A stretch of DNA of 64,000 bases from Rhizobium leguminosarum. GTDB taxonomy: Bacteria > Pseudomonadota > Alphaproteobacteria > Rhizobiales > Rhizobiaceae. Positions 62,809 through 64,000 of this stretch are shown piece by piece. The notes under the pieces are model-generated. The model did not search any database and was not told where the DNA came from. It saw only the letters and a list, made by a program, of their open reading frames with translations. The position numbers were made by a program, and so were the translations under genes. The stretch spans positions 372,001 to 436,000 of the forward strand of contig NZ_CP025015.1 of NCBI RefSeq assembly GCF_002953715.1, read 5' to 3'. Numbering within the stretch: the stretch's first letter is position 1; each line of letters opens with the position of its first letter.

Positions 62809-62946
62809 ATGGTGACATATCTGCATCGACTAACGCCTGCCAAGGTCTGGCTCGGTGTCATCCCCACGCTCTGGTGGAATGACGATTTCATCAAACATCG
62901 ATATCGGGATCCTGCGTTGTCACGTTGTTTGAATGTGGCCACGTGA
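62809..62946 (+). pseudogene. Truncated gene, possibly IolE-like sugar isomerase/epimerase
   Basis: ATG GTG ACA TAT opens a frame with TPAKVWLGVIPTLWWNDDFI, which resembles the first strand of TIM-barrel sugar isomerases/epimerases (LGVTPTGWxNDDF in IolE-type proteins). After about 36 residues it runs into the IS6-type end at 62914. It was probably the fifth gene of the operon that starts with the glucoamylase. Confidence 0.4.
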
Positions 62947-63718
62947 GGCCGAGCCTGCGCTTTTCAGGCAGGCCGTGCACTCACGGCTTCCCCCGCGGCC
63001 ATTGCCCGGCGGCGATGGGTTCGAATTTGTGCTGCGGAGCGGTTGGTCTGGTATGGGACGAAGAGGTTTCGGACGGCGGAGAAGATCGACACGAAATGTT
63101 GCAATGAGCCAACCGACCGGAAACCCTGTCGCGTTCGCTCCAGTTTTCTCAACGGCAGGTGAGAAACTCCGCCCGGTTGTTCAAGCCTTTATGCGAGCGG
63201 TGTTCCACGTTCGGCATGACCTAGCGTTTGGCCGCCCCGTAGGAGCGCAATTTGTCGGTGATCATACGCTTTGGCGGCATGCCCTGTTTCTTCAGAAGTC
63301 GCGTCAGCAGGCGCTTCGCCGCCTTGGTGTTGCGGCGCGTCTGGACGATCTCGTCGAGCACATATCCGTCCTGATCAACCGCTCTCCACAACCAGTATTT
63401 CTGACCGTTGATGCGCACCACGACTTCCTCGAGGTGCCAGACATCGCCTTTCGTCGGCGCCTTGCGGCGTATGCAGCGCGCATAATCAAGGCCATGCTTT
63501 CGGCACCATCGGCGGATGGTCTCGTAAGAAACGACGATCCCGCGATCGAGCGGCATTTCCTCGACATCGCGCAGGCTCAGATTAAAGCGAAAGTAGAGCC
63601 AGACAGCACGGGCTACGATTTCGATCGGATAGCGGTGGTTCTTGTAGGTCGGTGCACTCACGGTCATGGGTGCGCTGCTACCTCAATTTCCTTACCGCTC
63701 AATCAATGTGACAGTACC
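62914..63718. mobile_element. Second type of IS6-family element (about 805 bp)
   Basis: The left end reads GCGTTGTCACGTTGTTTGAA, and the right end read inwards GGTACTGTCACATTGATTGA, giving partly matched inverted repeats. It holds a broken transposase on the minus strand. The first 65 bp are repeated inverted at 57440-57504. Confidence 0.8.
62964..63667 (-). pseudogene. IS6-family transposase (second type), broken
   Basis: From the ATG at 63667 (MTVSAPTYKNHRYPIEIVAR) the frame reads FRFNLSLRDVEEMPLDRGIV, WHLEEVVVRINGQKYWLWRA, where the usual first catalytic Asp is Glu, and ITDKLRSYGAAKR, then stops at 63221. The rest, RQGFRSVGSLQHFVSIFSAV, is in another frame to 62964. It differs clearly from copies A and B. 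Confidence 0.85.
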
Positions 63719-63938
63719 GCGGCACCCCCTCCACCGTCAAATTGCCCAGGTTCGCTTCCAGGCCGTTGATATAGCTGACGAGCAATTCAGCCAAGCTACC
63801 CGAGAGGGCGATGTTGTTGGCACTCTGCAGAAGACTCGCATCACGGGTCAACAGTTCATACGGCAAGAAGACGAACACAGCGACTGAATCGGTCATCCGC
63901 CCGCGGTAAGGATAACAAGAGACCTGAAAATACCTCAC
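63719..63938 (-). pseudogene. Possible AraC-type regulator fragment
   Basis: The minus strand reads VAVFVFLPYELLTRDASLLQ and LAELLVSYINGLEANLGNL, similar in style to the N-terminal AraC_binding_2 domain. The frame has a stop just upstream and is cut by the IS6-type end on the other side. Weak assignment. Confidence 0.3.
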
Positions 63939-64000
63939 CTGGGCCGGTCGCCGTTACATGCCGTTTGGCCTCGGTCCACGCCCAGCCGCTGCGCATTACG

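Overview
This window looks like part of a symbiotic plasmid or island of a fast-growing Rhizobium of the R. leguminosarum / R. etli type. It carries a nitrogen-fixation operon (fixABCX-nifA-nifB-fdxN-fixU) and a full set of R. leguminosarum-type nodulation genes (nodD, nodABCIJ, nodFE, nodL, nodMN, nodO). NifA-type upstream sites, sigma-54 -24/-12 promoters and nod boxes can be read directly. The regions between these blocks are dense with insertion sequences (IS), many of them broken.

Layout. 0-1.1 kb: mosaic of broken IS4, IS110 and ISNCY pieces. 1.1-5.7 kb: a three-gene minus-strand operon (large ATPase/kinase, stand-alone receiver, receiver fused to a nucleoside phosphorylase) that matches the architecture of the Detocs anti-phage system. 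6-8.4 kb: IS66 relic and a class I aminotransferase. 8.5-10.9 kb: an operon under its own NifA/sigma-54 promoter, with a 35-aa leader, an unstudied AAA+ ATPase, a very basic 50-aa peptide and a truncated TlpA-like thioredoxin. 11-18.7 kb: fixABCX, nifA, nifB, fdxN, fixU. 18.9-22.7 kb: a methyltransferase gene split by a complete IS66 element with a perfect 8-bp target duplication. 24.1-26.7 kb: hisC-like aminotransferase and a luciferase-like flavin monooxygenase. 27.3-39.5 kb: nod genes with three clear nod boxes. 39.8-41.6 kb: IS3-family element abutting a truncated secreted-protein gene. 41.9-46.4 kb: a repA replication gene and iterons present twice as a large inverted repeat around an IS cluster. 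47.1-51.6 kb: a paired M16 protease module with a TlpA-like protein. 51.8-54.4 kb: IS630 relic, two HTH regulators, an IS6-family copy. 54.8-57.5 kb: nodO with a diverged nod box, and a truncated membrane polyferredoxin. 57.4-63.7 kb: a glucoamylase / GMC oxidoreductase / ferritin-like / small-subunit operon bracketed by inverted IS6-family ends. 63.7-64 kb: possible regulator fragment.

How it works together. NodD with plant flavonoids would switch on nodABCIJ, nodFE, nodMN and probably nodO. The products make, decorate and export a lipochitooligosaccharide Nod factor with an unusual acyl chain (NodFE) and an O-acetyl group (NodL), helped by secreted NodO. Inside nodules NifA with sigma-54 would drive fixABCX and the AAA+ operon through two near-duplicate promoters. 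FixABCX supplies low-potential electrons and NifB makes the FeMo-cofactor precursor.

The best candidates for new biology are the Detocs-like operon on a symbiotic replicon, the NifA-controlled AAA+/peptide/thioredoxin operon and its relic next to the M16 module, and the IS-bracketed sugar-oxidation module. All functions are inferred from reading the sequence; no database search was run.
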